This document shows, one piece after another, positions 17,100 through 25,001 of a stretch of 64,000 nucleotides of DNA. The DNA comes from an uncultured Prevotellaceae bacterium (GTDB lineage Bacteria > Bacteroidota > Bacteroidia > Bacteroidales > Bacteroidaceae), in assembly GCA_902775475.1 (NCBI GenBank), contig CACYME010000013.1, positions 1 to 64,000 on the forward strand, written 5' to 3'. The number at the start of each line of letters is the position of its first letter. The stretch's first letter is position 1. The notes below the pieces were generated by a model. The model worked only from the letters and a program-made list of their open reading frames with translations, was not told the DNA's origin and made no database searches. The position numbers and the translations under genes are program-made.

Positions 17100-17522
17100 T
17101 GACATTTTTCTTTTGAATAATTTTGACAAAACAGCCATTTTTGGCCTCCATATTTCGAAAATTCTCCACGAAACAACTTTTGGACGAAAAAAAGCGAATT
17201 TTGAGAGGTTTTGTTAAATGGTTGATTGTCAGTAGGTTGATTCGCTTTTGGCAAAAAATGGGCTTCGCTGAGAAAAAAAAGTCAACGACTTTTGAAAATT
17301 TGGCGTTGACTTTTGAATATTTGGCGTGCTTACAGAAACGCGAAAAGTAGCAAAACTGGAGCAAAAAACCTGCACAAAAGCATGGCCTGTGTGCAAAATT
17401 TCGTCTTTTGCGGCCCGATTTTTCATCGGGCAACGCCTCCCCAAGGCCCGAAATCGGCCATTTTTCACTCCAGAATGCTTCGCTTCCGTGAAGTAAATTT
17501 TCTGTGAAATATTTTGACATTT
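17100..17522 (+). repeat. Dispersed intergenic repeat, copy C
   Basis: Same order of blocks and orientation as copy B over its full length. The central hairpin has one mismatch: GTCAACGAC (17281-17289) with GGCGTTGAC (17302-17310). The second hairpin GCCCGAT/ATCGGGC is at 17413-17431. The copy lies between the putative RNA and the AAA ATPase gene. I see no promoter box in the 78 bases that follow it. Confidence 0.85.
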
Positions 17523-17600
17523 GAGGTAAAAAACACCAATCGAAGGTGGGTCTAAATGATTGCTTTTTTTATTTGTTTTCCTTTATTTCTTTTTTAGCGA

Positions 17601-19733
17601 ATGACAAGAGTTTATGTATCGTTGCTGCCTGTGGACGGCAGCCAGAAGTTTGTGTATAATGCCGGCGACGCTCGCGTCGTCGTCTCTCTCGACCGGAGCA
17701 TGAAGGTCTCCGATAGCTATTCCTTATTTATGTATAACAGTCAGCTGATGCTGATGGGCCAGTCGGCAACGGGCACCGATGAGGACTGCATGGAGCGTGC
17801 CGGACGGACGCTGAAGGCTCAGCTGCATACCCGCTACGTGTGGATTCCGGGTGAATACTTCCTGCTGCTGCGCACGAGTCAGGACGTCGTCCTGCGCTTC
17901 GACCTCGTGCTTAACGAGCACCGCGCCTTCGTGGTGAAGGGCTCGCGGCTGTGCAAGCGCATGAGCGACGAGGACATGCTCAGCGACATGCTGCCCGCCA
18001 GGCGGGCCATGTGGTGGCGACTCTGCCAGCGTCCCGGTTGCCGCCAGCTGAAGGCCTGGGCCGTGCAGCGCGCCAAGGAGAACACGGTGAGGGCCTACTG
18101 CGACAGCGGCATCGACGGGAAGATGGAGCTGAACAGCAACCTGCTCATCGCCTCGCGCTCCGACCTCTGGGCCCACACCACGGCGCTCCTGCTCAAGCAC
18201 CTGGGCGACATGGAGGGCAGTCTGGAGAGCGTGAACTGCGCCGAGCTCTTCGACCCCACGAAGAACGAGCCCTACGAGCAGCTGCACTACATGCTCGGCG
18301 ACGGCAGGACACCGAAGAGTGACGACCTCTTTGGCCGGCTGATGGAGTCGGAGAAGAAGCACGTCTTCTACTTCTACAAGATTCAGGCCCTCAACGAACA
18401 GGGCGGGCGCAACCTGCTGAAAGCCATCCTGCGACAGTGGCCCGGCAGCGGCAACACGGCCATCTTCACCGGGTCGCAGCAGGAGATAGACACGCTGATG
18501 GAGCAGAACCCTTCCATCAGCGAGCAGTTCCCGCCGGAGAACCGTCTGGCCGAAGAGCTGTACACCCGCGAGGAGATGCTCACGCTGTTCTGCTGGGAGT
18601 GCGAGGTGGCCAAGCTGCGGCTGACGCCCGAGGCCCTCGACCGCGCCTGCCACATGCTCAGCGATGCCTACCGGCAGGGCGTCATCAGCAGCTGGAGCAT
18701 GAGCGACATGCGCCGATATGTGAAGACGGTGGTGCTGCCTGCCTACGTCAGGAACACCGTCGGCCGCATGCAGCAGGAGCGTCAGGACCACGGGCTGCAG
18801 TATGTGTGGGCCGAGGACATCGACACCGCCTGTCTGCCCACGGGCAACAATGCCCTCGACGAGGTGATGGGACGGCTCAGCCTGATGGTGGGCCTCGACA
18901 ATATCAAGGAGAACATCGCGGCGCTCACCAGCCAGATGAAATTCTATGCCGACCGTCGGCAGCTGGGCCTGCCCACCGACAACGACGGCTCCTACCACGC
19001 CCTCTTCACTGGCAACCCCGGAACGGGAAAGACCACCGTGGCGCGCATGCTCGGCAAGGTGTACCACGCCCTGGGGCTGCTCTCACGGGGCGAGGTGGTC
19101 TGCGTGGACCGCACCCGCATGGTGGGCCGCTACATCGGCGAGACCGAGGAGAACATGAAGCAGATTCTGCAGGAGGCTCGCGGCAACGTGCTCTTCGTCG
19201 ACGAGGCCTACACGCTCTACAAGCAGGACGACGAGCGCGACTTCGGACGTCATGCCGTGGAGGCACTGCTCGACGTGCTCTCGCGCCGCAATCCCGACAT
19301 GCTCATCATCTTCGCGGGCTACCAGAAGGAGATGGACGAGCTGATGAGGATGAACCCCGGTCTGCTGGGGCGCTTCCCCTACAAGTTCCGCTTCCACGAC
19401 TATAACGCCCAGCAGCTCATGCAGATAGCCGAGGCGCTGCTGGCCCGCAGCCAGTACCTGCTGACCGACGAGGCCCGCATGATGCTCTCGGAGTGCATCG
19501 CCGAGGCTGCCGCCCATCGCTCGGAAACCTTCGCCAACGCCCGCTGGGTGGAGCAGCTGGTGCGCAACGGCATCGTCTGCGCCATGGCCGAGCGGCTCGC
19601 CGCCACGCCCCACACCATGGAGCGCAGCGTCTACCAGCGTGTGGAGGCCGCCGACGTGCAGAAAGCCTACGACCGCTTCAACCCCCGCACCGTTGACATC
19701 CGTCAGCGCCGTGCCATCGGCTTCTGTGCCTAA
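17601..19733 (+). CDS. CbxX/CfqX-type AAA ATPase with a degenerate first AAA domain
   Basis: A 710-residue protein. The C-terminal half is a CbxX/CfqX (SpoVK-like) AAA domain: GLDNIKENIAAL, Walker A GNPGTGKTT (near 471), Walker B VLFVDEAY (near 530), then IIFAGYQKEMDELMRMNPGL and an arginine finger in GRFPYKFRF. Residues about 175-410 repeat this layout without a Walker A: HVFYFYKIQAL at the Walker B place, and AIFTGSQQEIDTLMEQNPSI mirrors the IIFAGYQKEMDEL segment. Residues 1-130 look beta-rich. Such proteins often act as remodelling ATPases; the target here is unknown. No obvious operon partner. Confidence 0.8.
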   Translation: MTRVYVSLLPVDGSQKFVYNAGDARVVVSLDRSMKVSDSYSLFMYNSQLMLMGQSATGTDEDCMERAGRTLKAQLHTRYVWIPGEYFLLLRTSQDVVLRFDLVLNEHRAFVVKGSRLCKRMSDEDMLSDMLPARRAMWWRLCQRPGCRQLKAWAVQRAKENTVRAYCDSGIDGKMELNSNLLIASRSDLWAHTTALLLKHLGDMEGSLESVNCAELFDPTKNEPYEQLHYMLGDGRTPKSDDLFGRLMESEKKHVFYFYKIQALNEQGGRNLLKAILRQWPGSGNTAIFTGSQQEIDTLMEQNPSISEQFPPENRLAEELYTREEMLTLFCWECEVAKLRLTPEALDRACHMLSDAYRQGVISSWSMSDMRRYVKTVVLPAYVRNTVGRMQQERQDHGLQYVWAEDIDTACLPTGNNALDEVMGRLSLMVGLDNIKENIAALTSQMKFYADRRQLGLPTDNDGSYHALFTGNPGTGKTTVARMLGKVYHALGLLSRGEVVCVDRTRMVGRYIGETEENMKQILQEARGNVLFVDEAYTLYKQDDERDFGRHAVEALLDVLSRRNPDMLIIFAGYQKEMDELMRMNPGLLGRFPYKFRFHDYNAQQLMQIAEALLARSQYLLTDEARMMLSECIAEAAAHRSETFANARWVEQLVRNGIVCAMAERLAATPHTMERSVYQRVEAADVQKAYDRFNPRTVDIRQRRAIGFCA

Positions 19734-19810
19734 GCACAGGAGCCGGATGGCTTTAAGTTAAAGATTATTATAAGATGGGGCGGGGAGGGTGGAAATTGGG
19801 AGATATTTGC

Positions 19811-19818
19811 TATTTTTG
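19811..19818 (+). promoter_or_regulatory. -7 box of the MATE gene
   Basis: TATTTTTG, consensus, ending only 7 bases before the ATG at 19826, so the transcript would have almost no leader. Confidence 0.55.
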
Positions 19819-19825
19819 CCAGACG

Positions 19826-21124
19826 ATGAATAGCCTTGACCGCGAGATTCTGCGCCTGGCGCTGCCGAGCATCGTGTCGAACATCACGGTGCCGCTGCTG
19901 GGACTGTGCGACGTGACCATCATGGGGCACGTCGGCGGAGCTGCCAGCATCGGGGCCATCGCCGTGGGCAGCATGATTTTCAACGTGATGTACTGGCTGT
20001 TCGTCTTTCTGCGCATGAGTACCAGCGGACTGACGGCGCAGGCCTACGGCGCAGGGCGCTGGAGCGAGACGCGCCGCATCCTGCATGGCTCGCTGGCGCG
20101 GGCACTGCTCTTCGGCTCGGTCATCGTGGCGCTACAGGTGCCGCTGCGCTGGCTCACGTTCTGGCTGATGCAAGCCAGCGGCGAGGTGGCCACGCTGCTC
20201 ACTCCTTATTATTATATATGTATTTGGGGCGCTCCGGCCGTGCTGGGGCTCTACGTGCTGATGGGCTGGCTCGTGGGCATGCAGAACACACGCCTGCCCA
20301 TGGTCATCGCCATCGGGCAGAACGTGGTGAACATCGGCGTGTCGCTCCTGCTGGTGCTCGTCTTCGGCATGGGCATACGCGGCGTGGCGCTGGGCACGCT
20401 CATCGCCCAGTGGGCCGGCTTCCTGGTGGGCGTGGCATTAGTGATGAGGGGAGAGAAGAGAGGAGAGCGGGGGGAGGATAGTTCTGCTGCCCATAACGAG
20501 AAAGTCTTTTCTCTTTCCTCTCTTCAACTCGACATCTTCCTGCGCACGGTGTGTCTGGTCAGCGTGAACCTCTACTTCACCTCGGCAGGCTCGGCGCAGG
20601 GGGCGCTCATCCTGGCTGCCAATACACTGCTGATGCAGTTTTTCACCATCTATAGCTACATGATGGACGGCTTCGCCAATGCTGGCGAGGCCCTGGCAGG
20701 ACGCTATCAGGGGGCTGGCGACGCCGCGATGCTCAGCCAGACGGTGAGGCGACTGTTCCGGTGGGGTGGGGCGGTGGCGCTGCTCTTCACCGTGGCCTAC
20801 TGGGCTGGTGGCCCCGTGCTGTTGCGACTGCTGACGAGCGACGGCTCGGTGGTCAGCATGGCACGCACCTTCCTGCCCTGGGCGGTGCTCATCCCTGCTG
20901 CGGGCATGGCGGCCTTCGTGTGGGATGGCATCTTCATTGGCACCACCCGCTCGCGCGGCATGCTGGCAGCTTGCTTCTGGGCGGCACTCACGTTCTTTGC
21001 CCTGTGGTTCCTGCTTGCACCGTCGCTGCACAATCATGCCTTGTGGCTGGCCTTGCTGGCCTATCTGGCCATGCGCGGACTGGTGCAGACCTGGCTCTGG
21101 AACACAGCCCCCAAGCAGAGGTAA
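19826..21124 (+). CDS. MATE-family efflux transporter (DinF-like)
   Basis: Inner membrane exporter using a cation gradient. The protein of about 432 residues starts MNSLDREILRLALPSIVSNI, the usual opening of DinF-type MATE proteins, followed by VPLLGLCDVTIMGHVGGA. About twelve hydrophobic segments follow. The longer frame back to 19775 was not used because it runs across the -7 box. The loop between the two six-helix halves contains RGEKRGERGEDSSAAHNEKV, encoded by an inverted G/A-rich array (20446-20527). That loop is cytoplasmic in MATE folds, so it is likely tolerated. Substrate unknown. Confidence 0.88.
   Translation: MNSLDREILRLALPSIVSNITVPLLGLCDVTIMGHVGGAASIGAIAVGSMIFNVMYWLFVFLRMSTSGLTAQAYGAGRWSETRRILHGSLARALLFGSVIVALQVPLRWLTFWLMQASGEVATLLTPYYYICIWGAPAVLGLYVLMGWLVGMQNTRLPMVIAIGQNVVNIGVSLLLVLVFGMGIRGVALGTLIAQWAGFLVGVALVMRGEKRGERGEDSSAAHNEKVFSLSSLQLDIFLRTVCLVSVNLYFTSAGSAQGALILAANTLLMQFFTIYSYMMDGFANAGEALAGRYQGAGDAAMLSQTVRRLFRWGGAVALLFTVAYWAGGPVLLRLLTSDGSVVSMARTFLPWAVLIPAAGMAAFVWDGIFIGTTRSRGMLAACFWAALTFFALWFLLAPSLHNHALWLALLAYLAMRGLVQTWLWNTAPKQR
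20446..20527. repeat. Inverted purine-rich array inside the MATE gene
   Basis: The left arm contains GAAGAGAGGAGAG-like units (20446-20474). The right arm carries the reverse complement (CTTTTCTCTTTCCTCTCTTC, 20507-20526). The reading frame is kept through both arms. Confidence 0.7.
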
Positions 21125-21166
21125 TGTATTTTCGCTCGGACGCGCAAAGAAAAAATGCTGTTTTCC

Positions 21167-21197
21167 TTTGCGCTTCGCTGGCTTTTTCGTAACTTTG
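21167..21197 (+). promoter_or_regulatory. Promoter of the Rpn-family gene
   Basis: TTTG (21167-21170), 19 bases, TAACTTTG (21190-21197), matching the consensus in sequence and spacing, 25 bases before the ATG. Confidence 0.75.
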
Positions 21198-21222
21198 CAA
21201 CCAACGAAACGAAGAATGGATT

Positions 21223-22182
21223 ATGGATAAGTACATAAGATTCGACTGGGCAGCCAAGCGCATGCTTCGCAACAAGGCGAACTATGCCGTCTTGGAGGGC
21301 CTGATGACGGTGCTGCTCGACGAGAAGGTGACCATCGTGGAACTGCTGGAGAGCGAGAGCAACCAGGAGGCCGAGAACGACAAGTTCAACCGCGTGGACA
21401 TCAAGGCCCTCAACTCGAAGGGCGAAATCATTCTGGTGGAGATACAGCAGACGCGTGAGCTCTACTATCTGCACCGCATCCTCTACGGTGTAGCGAAAGC
21501 CATCACCGAGCACATCAAGCTGGGCAACAAGTACGACCAGGTGAAGAAGGTGTACTCCATCAGCATCGTCTATTTCGACCTGGGCAAGGGGGCCGACTAT
21601 CTCTATCATGGCCAGAACCAGCTCGTCGGTGTGCATACGAAGGACCAGCTGGTCATCAACTCCCGTTCGAAGGATGCCATCGGCATGGTGTCATCGACCG
21701 ACATCTTCCCCGAATATTACATCATCCGCGTCAACGAGTTCAACAAGGTGGCCACCACTCCCCTCGAAGAGTGGATTGACTACCTGAAGGACGGCAACAT
21801 CCGCGACAACACGACCACGCCCGGTCTGGCCGAGGCCAAGGTGCAGTTGCGCTATATGCAGATGAACGACGATGAGCGTCGCGCCTACGACCGCCACATT
21901 GACAACATCATGGTGGAGAACGACATCCTTGAAACCAAGGTCATTGAGGGCCTGGAGCAAGGTCGCAGGGAAGGTCGCAAGGAAGGCCTTGAGGAAGGCC
22001 GCAAGGAAGGTCTTGAGGAAGGCCGCAAAGAAGGTCTTGAACAAGGTCGTGCCGAGGGTATGGAACAAGGTCGTGCCGAGGGCATCCACGCTATTGCAGC
22101 GAAGATGAAGGAGCACGGCATGGCAGCATCGGTTATTGCTGCGATGACGGGCCTGAAAGAAGACGAAATCAATCAACTTTAA
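21223..22182 (+). CDS. Rpn/PD-(D/E)XK family putative transposase nuclease
   Basis: A 319-residue protein of the Rpn (recombination-promoting nuclease)/PDDEXK_2 group. The opening DKYIRFDWAAKRMLRNKANY is typical of the Bacteroidota branch. The nuclease core shows Asp59 in NRVDIKALNSKGE and Glu73-x-Gln75 in IILVEIQQTRELY. The C-terminus (about 240-285) is a charged repeat, EGRKEGLEEGRKEGLE and EQGRAEGMEQGRAEG, from a 24-base DNA unit repeated about three times plus variants. The last 30 residues form a small helical tail. Such proteins may act in DNA breakage; the role here is unknown. It is followed 10 bases later by a flavoprotein gene. Confidence 0.87.
   Translation: MDKYIRFDWAAKRMLRNKANYAVLEGLMTVLLDEKVTIVELLESESNQEAENDKFNRVDIKALNSKGEIILVEIQQTRELYYLHRILYGVAKAITEHIKLGNKYDQVKKVYSISIVYFDLGKGADYLYHGQNQLVGVHTKDQLVINSRSKDAIGMVSSTDIFPEYYIIRVNEFNKVATTPLEEWIDYLKDGNIRDNTTTPGLAEAKVQLRYMQMNDDERRAYDRHIDNIMVENDILETKVIEGLEQGRREGRKEGLEEGRKEGLEEGRKEGLEQGRAEGMEQGRAEGIHAIAAKMKEHGMAASVIAAMTGLKEDEINQL
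21958..22083 (+). repeat. In-frame 24-bp tandem repeat in the Rpn gene
   Basis: Units such as CCGCAAGGAAGGTCTTGAGG recur every 24 bases about three times, then two variant units with CGTGCCGAGGG. They encode the Glu/Gly/Arg/Lys repeats and may vary in number between strains. Confidence 0.75.
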
Positions 22183-22192
22183 TACGAGCGCT

Positions 22193-23410
22193 TTGTCACG
22201 TAGGAAAGTAGCAGTCGTTGGTGGCGGGGCGGCAGGTTTCTTCCTGGCCATCAACCTGAAAGAGATGTGTCCGCAGGCAGAGGTTACCATCGTGGAGCGT
22301 GCCAGTCGCGTGCTGCGCAAGGTAGAGATTTCGGGTGGCGGGCGCTGCAACGTGACGAACACCTTCGAGGACGTCGGCGACCTGCGCGAGGTCTTTCCCC
22401 GTGGTCACCGCCTGCTGAAACGCCTCTTCCGCCAGTTTGGTCCGCAGGACGCGTGGCGGTGGTTCGAGCAGCGAGGCGTCAGCTTGGTGGCGCAGGACGA
22501 CCACTGCGTCTTTCCCCGCTCGCAGGATTCCTATAGCATCATCAACCTTTTTCTTGCTGAGGCGCGCCGTCTGGGCATCATCGTCAAGACGGGCTGCGCC
22601 ATCGCCTCGCTCGACGAACTGTCCGACTACGACTTCATCTGCGTAACCACGGGCGGACAACCGCGAAGCGAGGGGCTGCAATGGCTGGGGCAGGATATCG
22701 AGACCCCCGTGCCGTCGCTCTTCACGCTGAGCATTGCCGACGAGCGGCTCCATGCCCTGATGGGAACGGTGGTGCCGCTGGCCGACCGCCAGGGACAGTC
22801 CGAGCCGACGGTGATGCTTCCGGGCACGAAGCTGCGTGCACAGGGGGCGCTGCTCATCACCCATTGGGGCATGAGCGGGCCGGCCATCCTGCGCCTGTCG
22901 AGCTATGCCGCTCGCTATCTGGCCGAACACGACTACAGGGCACCGCTGCTGGTGAACTGGATAGGGGTGACCGAGACGGCGGCTGCCGAGGTCGTGGCGA
23001 CGCTGGTGCAGTCGTGCCGGCAGAAGCAGCTCACGTCGGTGGCGCCCATGGGTCTGCCGCTGCGGCTGTGGGCCTATCTGGCCGAGAAGGCGCTTGGACA
23101 GCGCGCCAGTCAGGCCCCCTGGAATAGTCTGAACGCCAAGGAGCAGCGACGGTTAGCGACGGTGCTCACTGCCGATGCCTACCAGACGGCAGGCCGGGCA
23201 CCCCATCGCGACGAGTTCGTCACCTGTGGCGGCGTGTCGCTCACGGCTGTAGACCCCGCTACGCTGCAGAGCCGCACACACCCTGGTCTGTTCTTTGCCG
23301 GCGAGGTGCTCGACGTCGACGGCGTCACTGGCGGCTTCAACTTCCAGGCTGCCTGGACCACCGCCTATACTGTGGCCAGCTCCATCGCCAGCAGCATTGG
23401 AAAAATGTGA
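22193..23410 (+). CDS. NAD(P)/FAD-dependent oxidoreductase, HI0933/BaiN family
   Basis: Flavoprotein of 405 residues. The N-terminal FAD-binding motif is VAVVGGGAAGFFLAIN. The family signature ISGGGRCNVTN follows near residue 47, and the closing FAD segment GLFFAGEVLDVDGVTGGFNFQAA ends the protein. The conserved CGGVSL motif is also present. The start is a TTG at 22193, 10 bases after the Rpn stop; there is no closer in-frame ATG that keeps the FAD motif. The physiological substrate of this family is mostly unknown. Confidence 0.88.
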   Translation: MSRRKVAVVGGGAAGFFLAINLKEMCPQAEVTIVERASRVLRKVEISGGGRCNVTNTFEDVGDLREVFPRGHRLLKRLFRQFGPQDAWRWFEQRGVSLVAQDDHCVFPRSQDSYSIINLFLAEARRLGIIVKTGCAIASLDELSDYDFICVTTGGQPRSEGLQWLGQDIETPVPSLFTLSIADERLHALMGTVVPLADRQGQSEPTVMLPGTKLRAQGALLITHWGMSGPAILRLSSYAARYLAEHDYRAPLLVNWIGVTETAAAEVVATLVQSCRQKQLTSVAPMGLPLRLWAYLAEKALGQRASQAPWNSLNAKEQRRLATVLTADAYQTAGRAPHRDEFVTCGGVSLTAVDPATLQSRTHPGLFFAGEVLDVDGVTGGFNFQAAWTTAYTVASSIASSIGKM

Positions 23411-23429
23411 AATCTGAAACACTTCTTCT

Positions 23430-23860
23430 TTTCGTCATTCTTGACAAAATGGCATTTTTCGGCCTCAAAACTCGCTTCTTTTTCAGCAAAAGCATTTTTG
23501 ACTGAAAATACGCGAAATTTGGAGGTTTTTGCAAATTGTTGACTGATAGTAGTTTACTAATATTTTTCAAAAAATGGGAATCGGATGGCTGAAAAAAGTC
23601 AACGCCAAATTTTTCTGCGGCGTTGACTTTTGAAATTATGGCGTTCGTTTTTCAGAGTGAAAAAAGCTCTGCTCAGCGAAAAGAGTAGTTAAGGAATGTG
23701 AAATTCTTGCGCAAATGGTGCGAAGTGTGCATATTTTTGGCGGCGGTGATGCCTCGTCTTAGTCCGAAAGCCTTGCACAAGCGGACGGAAATGTGCAAAT
23801 TTTCGCGTAGAATGAAAAACGGGTGTTTTTCTGAAAAATCTTTACAGTTTCGGGTGGAAA
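23430..23860 (+). repeat. Dispersed intergenic repeat, copy D (diverged, inverted loop)
   Basis: Same orientation as copies A, B and C, judged from TTGACAAAATGGC, GGAGGTTTTTGCAAAT and GACTGATAGT. The hairpin is GTCAACGCC (23598-23606) and GGCGTTGAC (23619-23627). Its loop AAATTTTTCTGC is the exact reverse complement of the loop in copies A and E. The right half is poorly conserved. Confidence 0.7.
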
Positions 23861-23908
23861 AATAGAACAGTCAGCCTTCTTCCGTCTGCCGCATGGCCCG
23901 ATAGTCAT

Positions 23909-23943
23909 AAAAAAACGAATCGCCCTGCGGTGAGGACGATTCG
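23909..23943 (-). terminator. Terminator of the LRR lipoprotein gene
   Basis: Read on the minus strand: CGAATCG (23943-23937), a loop with further G/C pairs, CGATTCG (23922-23916), then seven T. It lies 26 bases after the stop. Confidence 0.8.
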
Positions 23944-23968
23944 CTGATGGTGTTGAGACGATGCAGAA

Positions 23969-24790
23969 CTACTGTATGGGAGCACTGGTGAGCTTCCAGC
24001 CCTTCTGCTGCACAAGGTTCTGCTGCTGCTGCGAGAGACGGTCGATGGAGAGCCCCTCCAGCGTGGCGGACGTGTGCTCGGCCAGCTCTTCGGCGGTGGG
24101 AGCAGCTGCCGTCGGCAGACTCTTCACGAAGGCATCGAAGTCGGCCACCTCGATGCTCATCGGGTTCTCGGCCACATTGATGCTGCGCAGCCCGGCGCAC
24201 TGGCTCAGGTCGACAATGATGAGCTTGTTGCTGCTCAGGTCGAGTGCCTTCAGCTGTGGGCACTGCTTCAGCGTCACTTTCTCCAGACCGTTGCCGCTGG
24301 CAGCAAGTGCCGTCAGGGCCGGCATGTCGTTCACGGTCATCGAGTCGAGCAGGTTCTCGCTGCAGTCAACCTCCTGCAGCTGCTTGCACATCTGGAAGTT
24401 GAGCTTCTTCAGCCCGCACTGGCGGCACTGCAGCTTTTGCAGCTGGCTGAAACTGCCCAGCTGCAGCTCGTTGACGGGATTGCCGTTCAGACTGAGGGTG
24501 ACGAGGCCCGTGAAGTTCTCGATGCCCTGTAGCGTCTGAATGTTCATGTTGTCAATGATGAGCGTGTTGATGGTAGCCATCTCTTCGGGCGTGATGACAT
24601 GGTCAGCGCCGTAGCCCTGTGCAAGCAAGAACTTGCAGAGGTTGGCATCGGGGAAGTTCGTCTGACTGATGACGAGGCCCTTGGCGGCCAGCGCTTCTTC
24701 GTCGATAGCCTTCTTGGTGCTCTGGGCACCGTTGCATGCTGATAGCCCTACGATAGCGATGAGGGCGAATAGTATATTCCTAATGCGCAT
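23969..24790 (-). CDS. Leucine-rich-repeat lipoprotein
   Basis: Exported lipoprotein of 273 residues; the signal peptide ends FALIAIVGLSACNG with lipid-acceptor Cys19. Residues about 75-215 are LRR-like units of 21 to 23 residues (LVTLSLNGNPVNEL, LQKLQCRQCGLKKL, LKALDLSSNKLIIVDL), of the kind seen in Bacteroidota surface proteins. The C-terminal 60 residues are helical and Gln-rich. I chose the ATG at 24790 because it gives a proper signal peptide and lies 24 bases after the -7 box (24814-24821). A ligand-binding role at the envelope is inferred. Confidence 0.8.
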   Translation of the reverse strand: MRIRNILFALIAIVGLSACNGAQSTKKAIDEEALAAKGLVISQTNFPDANLCKFLLAQGYGADHVITPEEMATINTLIIDNMNIQTLQGIENFTGLVTLSLNGNPVNELQLGSFSQLQKLQCRQCGLKKLNFQMCKQLQEVDCSENLLDSMTVNDMPALTALAASGNGLEKVTLKQCPQLKALDLSSNKLIIVDLSQCAGLRSINVAENPMSIEVADFDAFVKSLPTAAAPTAEELAEHTSATLEGLSIDRLSQQQQNLVQQKGWKLTSAPIQ

Positions 24791-24813
24791 AGTGAATAGC
24801 TGATAAATCGGTG

Positions 24814-24821
24814 CAAAGGTA
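24814..24821 (-). promoter_or_regulatory. -7 box of the LRR lipoprotein gene
   Basis: Minus strand TACCTTTG, consensus. Confidence 0.65.
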
Positions 24822-24946
24822 AGCAATCTTTCCGAATCGTGCAAATATTTCGCCAAAAATGTATATATGGTGTATTGTCTTTTTCAACTAATTTGATAAA
24901 ATGGATTTCCACGCGGCTGGCTCTGTAGTTAATTTTCCGTAAATAC

Positions 24947-24977
24947 TTGTGGGTAATGGGGGAAATGCGTAACTTTG
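24947..24977 (+). promoter_or_regulatory. Promoter of the S41 protease gene
   Basis: TTG at 24947-24949, 20 bases, TAACTTTG at 24970-24977, 25 bases before the ATG at 25002. Confidence 0.7.
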
Positions 24978-25001
24978 CAGGTTGAAACAAAAAAAGAAGT
25001 G

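Noticed and set aside
13339..17520. Similar short reverse-strand frames in repeat copies B, C and E (KNRAA...HAF...STPNFQKSTPNF type)
   Set aside because: They follow from the shared repeat sequence, differ in start, length and end between copies, and are lost in copies A and D. They have no promoter or start context. I treat them as by-products of the repeat, although databases often list such frames as hypothetical proteins.
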